From Solimonas sp. K1W22B-7 (GTDB taxonomy: Bacteria > Pseudomonadota > Gammaproteobacteria > Nevskiales > Nevskiaceae): a stretch of DNA of 64,000 nt. The notes beneath the pieces are model-generated. The model was not told where the DNA came from. It worked only from the letters and a program-made list of their open reading frames with translations, and ran no database searches. Shown piece after piece: positions 53,811 to 62,518 of this stretch. A program made the translations under genes and the position numbers. The number at the start of each line of letters is the position of its first letter. Position 1 is the stretch's first letter. The stretch is from NCBI RefSeq assembly GCF_003428335.1, contig NZ_CP031704.1:4848071-4912070 (forward strand), written 5' to 3'.

Positions 53811-53900
53811 GTTGGCGAGTAGCTTCCTGTCGCGAGGTAGCCGGGGCGGACAGCGCCCTTGGGAGATCGCTGCCGGCCGGGAATCAAGCTACTCGCCAAC
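53811..53900. repeat. Long-range inverted repeat upstream of tex
   Basis: GTTGGCGAGTAGCTT (53811-53825) pairs perfectly with its complement at 53886-53900 around a 60-base loop. It lies in the 243-bp gap between the tex start and the antiporter-like gene, so it is in the tex 5' side and the antiporter 3' side. Another REP type or a terminator are both possible. Confidence 0.6.
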
Positions 53901-53981
53901 TCCGCGAACCATAGGCCGGCGGGCGGCGTATGGCAAGGAAATTTTTCCGTTTCGGGGGGTTGCATCCCCCGGCCGGCGTGA

Positions 53982-55229
53982 TCACAGCAGGAACAGGACC
54001 ATGGCCACCACGGTCGGCAGCGCCGCCCCCAGCAGCAGGCCGCCCGCGCCGATCGAACCGTCGCGGAAGCCGCCCTTGAGCAGCGACACGCCGGCCGGGT
54101 TCGGTGCATTGGCGATCACCGTGAGGCCACCGCCGGCCACCGCGCCGGCGACCAGCATGTACTTGGCCTCATCCGAAATCCCGGAGATCAGCGAGCCCAG
54201 GTAGGTCAGCGCGGCGTTGTCGGTGATCGCGGTCAGGGCGGTGGCGCCGAAGAACAAGGCCAGCGGTGACAGGCCCGAGATGATCGGCTGCAGCCACCAT
54301 TGCTGCATGCCGCCAAGCACCACCAGGCCGGCCAGGAAGAACCCGACCAGCAGACCCTCCTTGAGGATCAGCGGGCTCTGGTGCGCGCCATAGGCCTGGG
54401 TGTAGCCGAGGAAGAACAGGAACAGCCCCAGGAAGATCACCGGGTGGTGGGCGAACAGCACCACGCCGGCGAGGAAGCCGAAGTGGATCAGGCTGACCAG
54501 CAGCGGCACCGGCTCGCTGTGCTCCGCTTGCACCGGTTCGCGCAGATGCGCGCGCAGGAACCAGCACAGCACCGTGGCGTTGACCAGCACCGCCGTCGCG
54601 GAGCGCCAGCCGAAGTGCGTCAGCATGAACGCCGAATCCCACTGCCAGGTGGCAGCCACCATCAGCACCGGCGGCGCGGCAAAGGAACTGAGCGTACCGC
54701 CGACCGAGATGTTGACGAACAGCACGCCCAGCGCGGCGTACTTGAGGCGCTCCGGCAGCGTTGTTTCGAACAGCGTGCGCAGCAGCATCAGCGCCGCCAG
54801 CGTCATCGCCGCCGGCTCGGTGATCAGCGAGCCCAGCAGCGGCACCAGCGACAGGCTCAGCCAGACCTGTGCCAGGCGCGTCGGCAGCGGCAGGGCACGG
54901 GCCACGGCGCCGACGCTGCGGCGCATCGACTCCAGCACCGGCCGCGAAGCCGCCACCACCATCACCACGAACACGAACAGCGGCTCGGTGTACTGGCGCG
55001 ACTCGGCATAGGCCACCGCAGGTTCGCCACCCACCATCGTGGCCATGACCACGATCAGCACCGCGGCCCAGAAGCCGAACACGATCTCGACCTCGCCCAG
55101 CAGGTGCAGCAGGCCGGCATGGCGCGGGCTGCGGTGGGCCAGGCCTTCGAACAGCTTGGCGCTGAAGGTGTGCAGCAGGGCGACGGCGAAGAGGATCGCC
55201 GCGGCGATCTCGATATTGCTGGGATTCAT
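53982..55229 (-). CDS. Putative Na+/H+ antiporter (PF07399-like)
   Basis: The 415-residue protein is almost entirely hydrophobic, with about 11-12 TM helices and short loops. The N-terminus IEIAAAILFAVALLHTFSAK and the motifs GTLSSFAAPPVLMVAATWQW, GATALTAITDNAALTYLGSL and NAPNPAGVSLLKGGF match the putative Na+/H+ antiporter family (PF07399). TDNA and NAPNPAG carry the charged and polar residues that probably line the transport path. The gene is alone, with a REP pair behind its 5' end. Ion specificity is not provable from the sequence. Confidence 0.85.
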   Translation of the reverse strand: MNPSNIEIAAAILFAVALLHTFSAKLFEGLAHRSPRHAGLLHLLGEVEIVFGFWAAVLIVVMATMVGGEPAVAYAESRQYTEPLFVFVVMVVAASRPVLESMRRSVGAVARALPLPTRLAQVWLSLSLVPLLGSLITEPAAMTLAALMLLRTLFETTLPERLKYAALGVLFVNISVGGTLSSFAAPPVLMVAATWQWDSAFMLTHFGWRSATAVLVNATVLCWFLRAHLREPVQAEHSEPVPLLVSLIHFGFLAGVVLFAHHPVIFLGLFLFFLGYTQAYGAHQSPLILKEGLLVGFFLAGLVVLGGMQQWWLQPIISGLSPLALFFGATALTAITDNAALTYLGSLISGISDEAKYMLVAGAVAGGGLTVIANAPNPAGVSLLKGGFRDGSIGAGGLLLGAALPTVVAMVLFLL

Positions 55230-55268
55230 GCACTGAGCCTAGCAGCTTCGATTCGGCACCGAATACCC

Positions 55269-55350
55269 GTCATGCCGGCGGAAGCCGGCATCCAGTCCCC
55301 GGCGGGAGTAGCCCCTGCACGACTGGATACCGGCTTTCGCCGGTATGACG
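55269..55350. repeat. Inverted pair of REP sequences (CCGGC-type)
   Basis: Two 30-bp copies in opposite orientation (55269-55298 and 55321-55350), each with the hairpin core CCGGCnnnAGCCGG and the tail ATCCAGTC; they agree at about 27 of 30 positions. A third copy lies at 61105-61134. The family differs from the CCCTCTCCCGC hairpins elsewhere in the window. Confidence 0.85.
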
Positions 55351-55362
55351 ATTGTCACGAAA

Positions 55363-56604
55363 CTAGGCGGCGTCGCGGTGCATCACTGTTTCCTGCACGG
55401 GCGCGTCCGACACCTCCGCGCGCGACACCTCGGGCCGGTGCTGCGGCAGGGCCTCCGCCCAGCGCGGGAAGCGGCGCAGGAAGCGGAACACCAGGTAGGC
55501 CGAGGCCTGGCTCCACCAGCGCGGCTTGGGCGTGGACGGCGGCGGCACCTCGCGGCAGCAGTGGTCCATGAGCTGCTGCAGGCGCTCACGGAGATACCCG
55601 GTGAAGTCGCGGTCGCGGATCAGCAGGTTGGCCTCGAGGTTCAGCGCCAGGCTCAGCGGGTCGAGATTGCTGGAGCCCACCGTCGCCCAGTGGTCGTCGA
55701 TCACCGCGACCTTGCCGTGCAGCGGCCGCTCGCAATACTCGTAGATCACGACCCCCGAACGCAGCAGGTAGTCGTAGAGTGTCACCGCCGCCCAGCGCAT
55801 GATCGCCTTGTCCGGCGAGCCCTGCAGGATCAGCACGAGGCGCACGCCACGGCGTGCGGCAGCGCGCATCTCGCGCAGCAGGCGCACACCCGGGAAGAAG
55901 TAGGCGTTGGCGATGATCACCTCGCTGCGCGCGTTGCGGATCGCCGAACGGTAATAGCGTTCGATGTCGTCGCGGTGTTCCTGGTTGTCGCGGACGACCA
56001 GCAGCGCACGGGCCTTGCCGGTGCCGCTGGGGAAGGACTTCAGCGCCGGGACCCGGCGCCGGAACCAGCGGCGGCGCGACCGGCGATCGGGCGATTGCAG
56101 CGCCTCCTCCATCAGCTCGCGCATGTCTTCCACCACGGGCCCGGCGACCTCCACCGAGTAGTCCTGCTTGCCCAGGGGGCCGAACTCGCGCAGGTGGTCA
56201 TGGGAGTAATTGATGCCGCCGATGAATCCGATGGCGCGGTCGATCACCACCAGCTTGCGGTGCAGGCGGCGCAGCGGGTTGACGCGGAAGTAGCCCATGA
56301 ACTTGGGCTGCGCGTCGAAGAAGTGCACCTTCACCCCGACCGCGGTCATGCCACCGATGAACTCGTCCGACAGATTCGGCGAGCCGTAGTGATCCATCAG
56401 GACTTCCACGCGAGCACCCTTGCTGGCCGCCTCGATGAGTGCCGCTCGCAAATCGCGCCCCACCGGGTCGTCGAACAGGATGAAGGTCTCCAGCAGCACC
56501 TCGCTGCGGGCCGCGCGGATCGCCTCGAACACGCGCGGAAAGAACTCCTCGCCGTTCTCCAGCAGCCGCAGGCTGTTGCCCTCGCGCCAGCGTTCCCCGC
56601 TCAT
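55363..56604 (-). CDS. clsB: Cardiolipin synthase B-like phospholipase D protein
   Basis: The 413-residue protein from ATG 56604 has two HKD motifs: HRKLVVIDRAIGFIGG (about residue 112) and HGKVAVIDDHWATVGSSN (about residue 294), the paired catalytic sites of the phospholipase D superfamily. It starts SGERWREGNSLRLLENGEEF, typical for ClsB (YbhO). It joins phosphatidylglycerol with another phospholipid headgroup to form cardiolipin. The start overlaps the stop of the upstream EEP-family gene by 4 bp (ATGA), the ybhP-clsB arrangement. A much longer open frame upstream is the shadow of that neighbour. Confidence 0.92.
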   Translation of the reverse strand: MSGERWREGNSLRLLENGEEFFPRVFEAIRAARSEVLLETFILFDDPVGRDLRAALIEAASKGARVEVLMDHYGSPNLSDEFIGGMTAVGVKVHFFDAQPKFMGYFRVNPLRRLHRKLVVIDRAIGFIGGINYSHDHLREFGPLGKQDYSVEVAGPVVEDMRELMEEALQSPDRRSRRRWFRRRVPALKSFPSGTGKARALLVVRDNQEHRDDIERYYRSAIRNARSEVIIANAYFFPGVRLLREMRAAARRGVRLVLILQGSPDKAIMRWAAVTLYDYLLRSGVVIYEYCERPLHGKVAVIDDHWATVGSSNLDPLSLALNLEANLLIRDRDFTGYLRERLQQLMDHCCREVPPPSTPKPRWWSQASAYLVFRFLRRFPRWAEALPQHRPEVSRAEVSDAPVQETVMHRDAA

Positions 56605-57383
56605 AGCGTGATCTCCGCGGTCAGCGGCGCATGGTCCGACAGATGCGACCAGGGCAGTTCGTGCAGCACCGCCGGCTGGCGCGCCGTGACATTGCGCACG
56701 TAGATCCGGTCCAGCGGCAGCAGCGGCATTCGCGCCGGGAAGCTGCGCGCGGCGCGGCCGAAAGCCTCGACGAAGACCTCGCGCAGGTTCGAGCCGCGGT
56801 GCAGCAGCTCGTGCGCGCGCTGGCGCCAGTCGTTGAAGTCGCCGGCCACCAGCAGGGGGGCGTCGGCCGGCAAGCCCTCGATCAGCCGGCACAGCAACCG
56901 CAGCTGCTCGCGGCGATGCGACTCGCGCAGGCCCAGGTGCACGCAGATGGCATGGATGTCGCGCCCGCTGACCGGCTCCCGCAGCACGCAGTGCAGCAGG
57001 CCGCGCCGCTCGGGGCCGCTCTGCGACACGTCGAGGTTGCGGTACCGCAGGATCGGAAACTTGGACAGCAGCGCGTTGCCATGGTCGCCGCCGGCATAGA
57101 CCGCGTTGCGGCCGTAGGCGACATCCGTCCAGATGGTGTCGGCCAGGAATTCGTACTGCGAGGTCGCCGGCCAGTTCTCGTAGCGCGTCGAGTGCTCCTT
57201 GTGGGAGCCGATCACTTCCTGCAGGAAGACGACGTCGGCTCCCACGCCGCGCACCGCCTCGCGCAGTTCGTGCAGCACGAAGCGCCGGTTGAACACCGTG
57301 AACCCCTTGTGCGTGTTCAGGGACAGGATCCTGAACCTCAGGGGCTCGCCGGCAACTGCGTCCTGCGTTGCGGGAGCATCCAT
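56601..57383 (-). CDS. ybhP: Endonuclease/exonuclease/phosphatase family protein (YbhP-like)
   Basis: The 260-residue protein from ATG 57383 has the EEP fold motifs LSLNTHKGFTVFNRRFVL, VFLQEVIGS (catalytic Glu), GDFNDW (catalytic Asp/Asn) and a terminal SDHAPL (catalytic Asp/His). It is coupled to clsB (ATGA overlap), as in Escherichia coli, where ybhP, clsB and ybhN lie together. It may be a phosphodiesterase acting in lipid metabolism; its substrate is not established. The open frame upstream to 57599 is not family-like. Confidence 0.88.
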   Translation of the reverse strand: MDAPATQDAVAGEPLRFRILSLNTHKGFTVFNRRFVLHELREAVRGVGADVVFLQEVIGSHKEHSTRYENWPATSQYEFLADTIWTDVAYGRNAVYAGGDHGNALLSKFPILRYRNLDVSQSGPERRGLLHCVLREPVSGRDIHAICVHLGLRESHRREQLRLLCRLIEGLPADAPLLVAGDFNDWRQRAHELLHRGSNLREVFVEAFGRAARSFPARMPLLPLDRIYVRNVTARQPAVLHELPWSHLSDHAPLTAEITL

Positions 57384-57501
57384 GGTCCACTCGCCGTCAG
57401 TCGGTTGTCGTCCGATGGTCGGCCGCGACGCATGAACCGTGGCTGAAGGGGAACCCTCGCAGGCCACACGGTTCCAATAAGCCATAAGGAGTCCGGATTC
57501 C

Positions 57502-58452
57502 ATGGACAGGAAGCGGCGCTGGCACCGGCTGGCGGGCAGGAGCATCGCGGTGCTGTTCTTCGTGCTGGTGGTGGCGCTGCTGGCCGACCGCGCGCACACG
57601 ATCGACTGGCCGGCCGTGGGCCTGGCGCTGCGCAGCTACCAGGCCCCGGTCCTGCTGCAGGCCCTGCTGCTGACGGTGCTGGGGCATCTGGTGTTCAGCG
57701 CCTACGACCTGATCGGCCGCCGCTATGCCGGCCATCACCTGCCCGCGCGCCGGGTCCTGGCCGTCGCCGGCGTGAGCTATGCCTTCAACCTCAACCTGGG
57801 CGCCACCCTGGGCGGCATGGGCTTCCGTTACCGGCTGTACTCACGGCAGGGCCTGGGCACACGCCAGATCCTGCGCGTCATCGCCCTGGCGCTGGCGACG
57901 AACTGGACCGGCTACCTGCTGGTGGCCGGCCTGGTGTTCACGCTCGCCCCGCCGGAGCTTCCGGCAAACTGGCCGGTGAACGAGATCGCGCTGCGCGGTG
58001 CCGGCGTCTTGCTGCTGGGCCTGCTGGCGGCATGGCTATGGATGTGCAGCTTTTCGAAGCGCCGCGACTGGCAGTTCCGCCACCTGCACCTGGTGCTGCC
58101 CAGGCCGCCGATGGCGCTGGCACAGCTGGCGCTGTCGGCCCTGAGCTGGACCATGATCGCGGTGGTGATCTACAGCCTGATGCCCGACCCGATGCTGCTG
58201 GCCACGGTGATGGGCGCCTACTGTCTCAGCACCCTGGTGACCCTGGTGATCCGCATCCCCGGCGGCCTGGGCGTGGTGGAGGCCGTGTTCATCGCCCTGC
58301 TGAGCCCGGCCTACCCCGAGGTGCAGCTGCTGGCGGCCCTGCTGGCCTGGCGCGCGATCTACTACCTGCTGCCGCTGCTGCCGGCGATCCCGGCGTGCGT
58401 GCTGCTGGAGACGCGTTGGCGCCACGACCGCCACAAGGTTGCCTTGATGTAG
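57502..58452 (+). CDS. ybhN: YbhN/LPG-synthase-TM family membrane protein
   Basis: The 316-residue protein has about eight to nine TM helices, with AYDLIGRRYAGHHLPARRVL, YAFNLNLGATLGGMGFRYRLY and IPGGLGVVEAVFIALLSP, typical of the PF03706 (UPF0104) family to which YbhN and the flippase-like part of MprF belong. These proteins are associated with lipid flipping or transfer. It is divergent from ybhP-clsB across a 118-bp gap. In Escherichia coli the three genes run in one direction, so here the same set is split about a shared promoter region. Its stop lies within a large REP palindrome. Confidence 0.88.
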   Translation: MDRKRRWHRLAGRSIAVLFFVLVVALLADRAHTIDWPAVGLALRSYQAPVLLQALLLTVLGHLVFSAYDLIGRRYAGHHLPARRVLAVAGVSYAFNLNLGATLGGMGFRYRLYSRQGLGTRQILRVIALALATNWTGYLLVAGLVFTLAPPELPANWPVNEIALRGAGVLLLGLLAAWLWMCSFSKRRDWQFRHLHLVLPRPPMALAQLALSALSWTMIAVVIYSLMPDPMLLATVMGAYCLSTLVTLVIRIPGGLGVVEAVFIALLSPAYPEVQLLAALLAWRAIYYLLPLLPAIPACVLLETRWRHDRHKVALM

Positions 58453-58570
58453 GAGCGGCCGTTGGCCGCGAGCGCCGGTCAACATGATGACCGGCCTTCG
58501 CGGCCAGCCGTTGGCTCAGGCGAGGACTGACTCAATGTCAGTCCGAGATAAGCCAACGGCCGCTCCTACA
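58448..58570. repeat. Compound REP palindrome between convergent ybhN and PhaC-like genes
   Basis: An outer perfect 18-bp inverted repeat (TGTAGGAGCGGCCGTTGG at 58448-58465, complement at 58553-58570) encloses two smaller hairpins: CCGGTCA/TGACCGG and GGACTGAC/GTCAGTCC. The ybhN stop is inside. It probably ends both transcripts and is a third REP type in the window. Confidence 0.85.
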
Positions 58571-58584
58571 ATTCGTGTGTAAGC

Positions 58585-59829
58585 CTACAGCGTCGGATCG
58601 TCGGCAATGCGCGAGCGCCGCGCGCGGCGCAGCGAGGCGGTGGCGGCCGTTTCCTTGCCACCTGCTTCCTGCTTGAGGTCGGAGCGCTCGTCCAGCCACT
58701 GCGCGCTGGCTTCCCAGACGTTCTTCGGCGCGCCGCTGCCGAGGATCACGCCCATGTGGCCGCCGGGGGCGATGCGGAATTCCTTGTCCTTGGACGCCAC
58801 CACCTCGATGCTGCGGCGCGCGATCTGCGCCGGCACGAGGATGTCGGTGGTGCCGGCGAACACCAGCAGGTTGGCCTTGATCTTGGTGAGATCGGCGACA
58901 CGGTCGCGCACCTCGATGCGGCCGGCGGCGAGCTGGTTGTCGATGGCCATCTTCACGACCATGTCCTGGATCACGCCGCCGGGGTACAGCAGCATGTTGT
59001 TGAGGTAGTCGGCGGTGGTGGAATAGCTCTCGACGAAGTCGCGGTCCCAGAGCCGCGCCAGCAGGTCCCAGTAGGTGGTGACGGCACCGACCGGGTCGGT
59101 CATCTTGAAGGCCAGCGTGGTCAGCCAGCCCGGCGCGTGCATGCGGATGGGATCCAGCATGTGCAGGCGCAGGGAACTGAAGCGGCGCACCAGCTTGGCC
59201 GGCGTATTCAGCACGGTGGCACTGCGCGCGACGAGGCCGCCGCCGCGCAGGTCGATCGGGCTGGCGATGGTGATGAGATTGCGGATGTGCTTGTCCTGGG
59301 TGAAACCCATGTGCATCAGGCACAGCAGGCCGCCCATGCACCAGCCCATCAGCGACACTTCCTTCACGCCGGAGTGAGCACGCACCTCGGCCAGCGCAGT
59401 GCCGAACATGTCGATCGCGTAGTCCTTCAGGCCCAGGCCGGCGTGGCGCTTCTCGGGCTTGCCCCAGTCGATCAGGTAGACGTGGAAGCCGCGCGCGGCG
59501 AGGTAGCGCACCAGGCTGCGCTGCGGCAGCAGGTCGAAGGTTTCGGTGGTCACGCCCAGCGGCGGCACCAGGATCAGCGGCACCGGGTGGCGCTGGTGCC
59601 GCACCGGCATGCGCTCGCCGTCGGCGGACTCGATATGGGACTCGGCCGGCGGCGGGTAGTAGCGCACCGACATCGGGTCGCCGCTATAGACCGTCTCGAA
59701 GGGAGTGAGGCCCGACTTGATCAGGGTCTCGCGCAGGAACAGCCAGTCGAAGGCGTTGTCCGCCATCGCCAGCAGGCGTTCGTTGAGCTTGAGCCCCTGG
59801 TCGAGGGCTTCCTTCTGCAGTCGATTCAT
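58585..59829 (-). CDS. PhaC-like alpha/beta hydrolase (poly-hydroxyalkanoate synthase family)
   Basis: The 414-residue protein has PVPLILVPPLGVTTETFDLL, YLIDWGKPEKRHAGLGL and the nucleophile box GWCMGG (Cys at about residue 163), where Cys rather than Ser marks the PHA synthase group. FAGTTDILVP supplies the Asp and GGHMGVILG the His of the triad. It is shorter than class I PhaC (about 590) and slightly longer than class III (about 355). No PhaE, PhaR or phasin gene is adjacent, so a polymerase role is uncertain; it could be an acyl-transfer enzyme. The C-terminal 25 residues are basic. Confidence 0.8.
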   Translation of the reverse strand: MNRLQKEALDQGLKLNERLLAMADNAFDWLFLRETLIKSGLTPFETVYSGDPMSVRYYPPPAESHIESADGERMPVRHQRHPVPLILVPPLGVTTETFDLLPQRSLVRYLAARGFHVYLIDWGKPEKRHAGLGLKDYAIDMFGTALAEVRAHSGVKEVSLMGWCMGGLLCLMHMGFTQDKHIRNLITIASPIDLRGGGLVARSATVLNTPAKLVRRFSSLRLHMLDPIRMHAPGWLTTLAFKMTDPVGAVTTYWDLLARLWDRDFVESYSTTADYLNNMLLYPGGVIQDMVVKMAIDNQLAAGRIEVRDRVADLTKIKANLLVFAGTTDILVPAQIARRSIEVVASKDKEFRIAPGGHMGVILGSGAPKNVWEASAQWLDERSDLKQEAGGKETAATASLRRARRSRIADDPTL

Positions 59830-59887
59830 CCATTCTCTCCCGGTCGCATTAGCCTAACGCCAATGCGGACCGGGGGAGAATAGCGAT

Positions 59888-60838
59888 TCAGGCCCTGCGG
59901 CGCTGTGGCTCTGCGGCCACCCGGGCCGGACGGCGGTGCACGTCGTCCAGGAAACGGCCGAGTTCGCGGGTGAACAGCGCCGGCGAATCGAACTGCACGC
60001 AGTGGCCGGCGCCGTCGAAGCGCACGATCTCCACGTCGGGCACGTAGCGGGCGAAAGCCATCTGGCCCTCGATAGGGTACATCTTCGAATGGGTGCCGGC
60101 GAAGACGCGGAAGATCTTGCCCTGCGTGCGGCCCACCGAGTCGCGCCAGTCGTGGTCCAGCTCGGCGTAGGTGCGCATGATGTCGATGTAGACGCGCCAC
60201 TGCCCGGTGCCGGCCAGACGCTTGATCAGCGGCTCGAAGCGGCCGAGGCTGAACAGCTTCTGCAGGCCGCGGTTCTCCACCGCGTCGGCACCGAAGCGCG
60301 CCAGCTGCTGCCACATGCGGCCGCGCAGCTTCTTCGGCAGCTCATGGAACGGCGTGTAGGGCGCGTGCTCGCCGAGGTCGGCGATCAGTTCGCGCAACTC
60401 GCCGCGGAACTCGTGGTGGCGCTCGCCGAACAGGCCCCAGGGCCAGCCGGCCTTGCCGGTGACGCAGGGCGGGTTGTCGATGTTGAGATAGCCGGAGACG
60501 CGGTCGAAGCCGTAGCGGCGCTGGTACTCCAGCGAGGTGCAGGCCCCCATCGACAGGCCGGCCAGCGCGGGCTGGTCAAGATCCAGCGCGGTCAGCAGGT
60601 CTTCGAGATCGTCGGCGTGCTGTTCCAGCGCGTTGGCCTTGCGGATCGGCAGCAGATGCGAGCCGCCGAAGCCGCGCAGGTCCGGCAGGATGAAGCGGTT
60701 GCGCAGCGCCAGCGGCGCCACGAACGGCAGCCACATCCAGGCGTGCATGCCGAAACCGTGAAGAAGTACACAGGCCGGACCACGGCCGATATCCCAGTAA
60801 TGCATTCGTGCGCCATCGCGCAACGTCACATGCGGCAT
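59888..60838 (-). CDS. Alpha/beta hydrolase
   Basis: The 316-residue protein from ATG 60838 has the fold's oxyanion segment LLHGFGMHAWMW, PDLRGFGGSH, the nucleophile elbow GLSMGA (Ser at about residue 96), an acid site in FAGTHSKMYP and the final His in GAGHCVQFDSP. A cap region of about 100 residues (TGKAGWPWGLFGERHHEF...) separates strands 6 and 7. It is 58 bp upstream of the PhaC-like gene in the same direction, so the two are likely co-transcribed. Substrate unknown; esterase or haloalkane-type chemistry are possible. The open frame upstream to 61090 is not family-like. Confidence 0.85.
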   Translation of the reverse strand: MPHVTLRDGARMHYWDIGRGPACVLLHGFGMHAWMWLPFVAPLALRNRFILPDLRGFGGSHLLPIRKANALEQHADDLEDLLTALDLDQPALAGLSMGACTSLEYQRRYGFDRVSGYLNIDNPPCVTGKAGWPWGLFGERHHEFRGELRELIADLGEHAPYTPFHELPKKLRGRMWQQLARFGADAVENRGLQKLFSLGRFEPLIKRLAGTGQWRVYIDIMRTYAELDHDWRDSVGRTQGKIFRVFAGTHSKMYPIEGQMAFARYVPDVEIVRFDGAGHCVQFDSPALFTRELGRFLDDVHRRPARVAAEPQRRRA

Positions 60839-61104
60839 GTTGTCGCAATCCTTCGGGCAATCTTTTTTAGGGAGACCCGCGCAAGCCGCGCAGGCGACGT
60901 CCGGAGTATGGGCAGAAGGCCCGGCCTCGGCGCGCAGCATCAGGCCTGCGGTTGCCGGGCAACGACGGACGGTGTACGACTCCCTGTTCTTGTTCTCCCC
61001 GCCATCTCCCTGTCGGCGGGTCCTGGAACGCATTGTTACGCCATTGCGGCGTGCTGCGCTACCCCAGGGCGACGAAGGGGAATTCGGCATGCAAGATGGG
61101 GATT

Positions 61105-61223
61105 CGTCATACCGGCGAAAGCCGGCATCCAGTTCTGCAAGAAGCTTTGGTCCGCAAATGGACGCAAATAAACGCGAATGCTGTGACGCTCATATTTGCG
61201 TTCATTCGCGTTCATTTGCGGAC
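61105..61223. repeat. REP copy plus second inverted repeat downstream of tolC-like gene
   Basis: 61105-61134 is a further copy of the CCGGC-type REP (see 55269). Next, GTCCGCAAATG (from 61151) and its complement ending at 61223 form a long imperfect palindrome built of ACGC-AAT units. Both lie behind the stop of the TolC-like gene (61243). The 404-bp gap 60839-61242 shows no gene. Confidence 0.75.
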
Positions 61224-61242
61224 TGCCTGTCTGGACTGGCCG

Positions 61243-62502
61243 CTAGCGGATCGCCGCCGGCTCCAGCTGCCCGCACACCGCCAGCAGGCGATACGCCGCC
61301 GCCGTGCGATCGCGGCGGCTGTTGGCCAGGCTCACCTGCGCCGACAGCAGCTCGCGCTCGGCGTCGAGCAGGTCCAGCGTGGTGCGGCTGCCTACCTGCA
61401 GTTCCTTGCGCACGCCATCCAGTGCGTAGTCAGCGGCCTGCACCTGCGCCTCGAAGGCCGGCACGCGCTCTCGCGAAGCCTGCAAGGCTTCCCAGGACTG
61501 GATCACCGATTCGTCCACCGCGCGCTGCGCGTCGGCCGCCAGTGCGCCCGCCTGCTCTTCACGCGCCTCGGCTTCGCGCACGCGGGCGCGCACGCCGCCG
61601 CCCTGGTAGATCGGCAGCTGCAGTTTCACCAGCGCCGACCAGCGGTCGATGCGGTCGTAGCCGAAGTCGGTGTTGTCGGCGGTGTTGGCCTGCGCGTCGA
61701 AGGACAGCTGCGGCATCGCCGCGGCACGCGCACCGGCGACACCGGCCTTGGCGGCGTGCTGCTGTGCCTGCGCCTCGCGCAGCAAGGGCGAGGACCGCGC
61801 CTGCTGCAGGGCTTCGGCCAGCGTCGCCGGCAGTGCCGGTTCGGCGGCGGTCTCGGCCAGCGTTTCCGGGGCCGCACCGACGACGCGCTCGAAGCTCGCC
61901 GCCGAGCTGCGCAGCGCGGCGCGGGCGCCGGCCAGCTCGGCCTGCGCGCCGGCGACGCGCGCCTGCGCCTGCGATACGTCGGTGCGTGTCGCTTCGCCGG
62001 CGTCGAAACGCTTTTGCGTGTCGCTCCCCGCCGTGGTCAGCGCGCGCAGGTTGGACTCGTTGAGGTCGATCACGATGCGGTCGCGGGCCACGCCGAGGTA
62101 GGCGTTGACCGCGGCCAGCAATACCTGCTGGCGCGTCGCCACCTGGCGGCTGCCGGCCCCTTCGGCGGTGCTCGCGGCGGAAGCGTAGGCGGCATCGAGG
62201 CGGCCGCCGGCGTACAGCGGCTGCGTCAGCTGCACGCCGGCGGAGTTCGGCGTGCGCGTGCCGGAGGGCGGGAACGGCGAGTCCACCTGGAAATCGGAAC
62301 GGCCGATGTCGGCGGCGAGCCCGATGTTGGGGCGGTAGCCGGCGCGGGCCTGGTCCATCTCGCCCGCCGCGGCAGCGACGTCGGCATCGGCGGCGCGGAT
62401 GCGCGGGTCGTTGCGCAGTGCCAGTTGCGCCGCCTCGTTGAGGCTCAGGGCCTGGGCCGCCGGGGCGGCAAGCAGCAGCGCAATCAAAAGAGGACGCTTC
62501 AT
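61243..62502 (-). CDS. TolC family outer-membrane efflux channel
   Basis: The 419-residue protein from ATG 62502 has a signal peptide (MKRPLLIALLLAAPAAQAL) and the two-fold repeated TolC pattern: SLNEAAQLALRNDPRIRAADADV, then a periplasmic coiled-coil rich in Ala, Gln and Arg, VQLTQPLYAGGRLDA, and in the second half VKLQLPIYQGGGVRARVREA and DLLDAERELLSAQVSLANSR. It forms the outer-membrane channel of a tripartite pump. The gene follows a TetR regulator by 16 bp on the same strand; the adaptor (HlyD/EmrA-like) is divergent. Confidence 0.93.
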   Translation of the reverse strand: MKRPLLIALLLAAPAAQALSLNEAAQLALRNDPRIRAADADVAAAAGEMDQARAGYRPNIGLAADIGRSDFQVDSPFPPSGTRTPNSAGVQLTQPLYAGGRLDAAYASAASTAEGAGSRQVATRQQVLLAAVNAYLGVARDRIVIDLNESNLRALTTAGSDTQKRFDAGEATRTDVSQAQARVAGAQAELAGARAALRSSAASFERVVGAAPETLAETAAEPALPATLAEALQQARSSPLLREAQAQQHAAKAGVAGARAAAMPQLSFDAQANTADNTDFGYDRIDRWSALVKLQLPIYQGGGVRARVREAEAREEQAGALAADAQRAVDESVIQSWEALQASRERVPAFEAQVQAADYALDGVRKELQVGSRTTLDLLDAERELLSAQVSLANSRRDRTAAAYRLLAVCGQLEPAAIR

Positions 62503-62518
62503 CGCGGGTCTCCGGGTT

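Noticed and set aside
57384-57599. N-terminal extension of the YbhP-like protein
   Set aside because: It overlaps the start of ybhN on the other strand and is not conserved-looking; ATG 57383 gives the normal family length.
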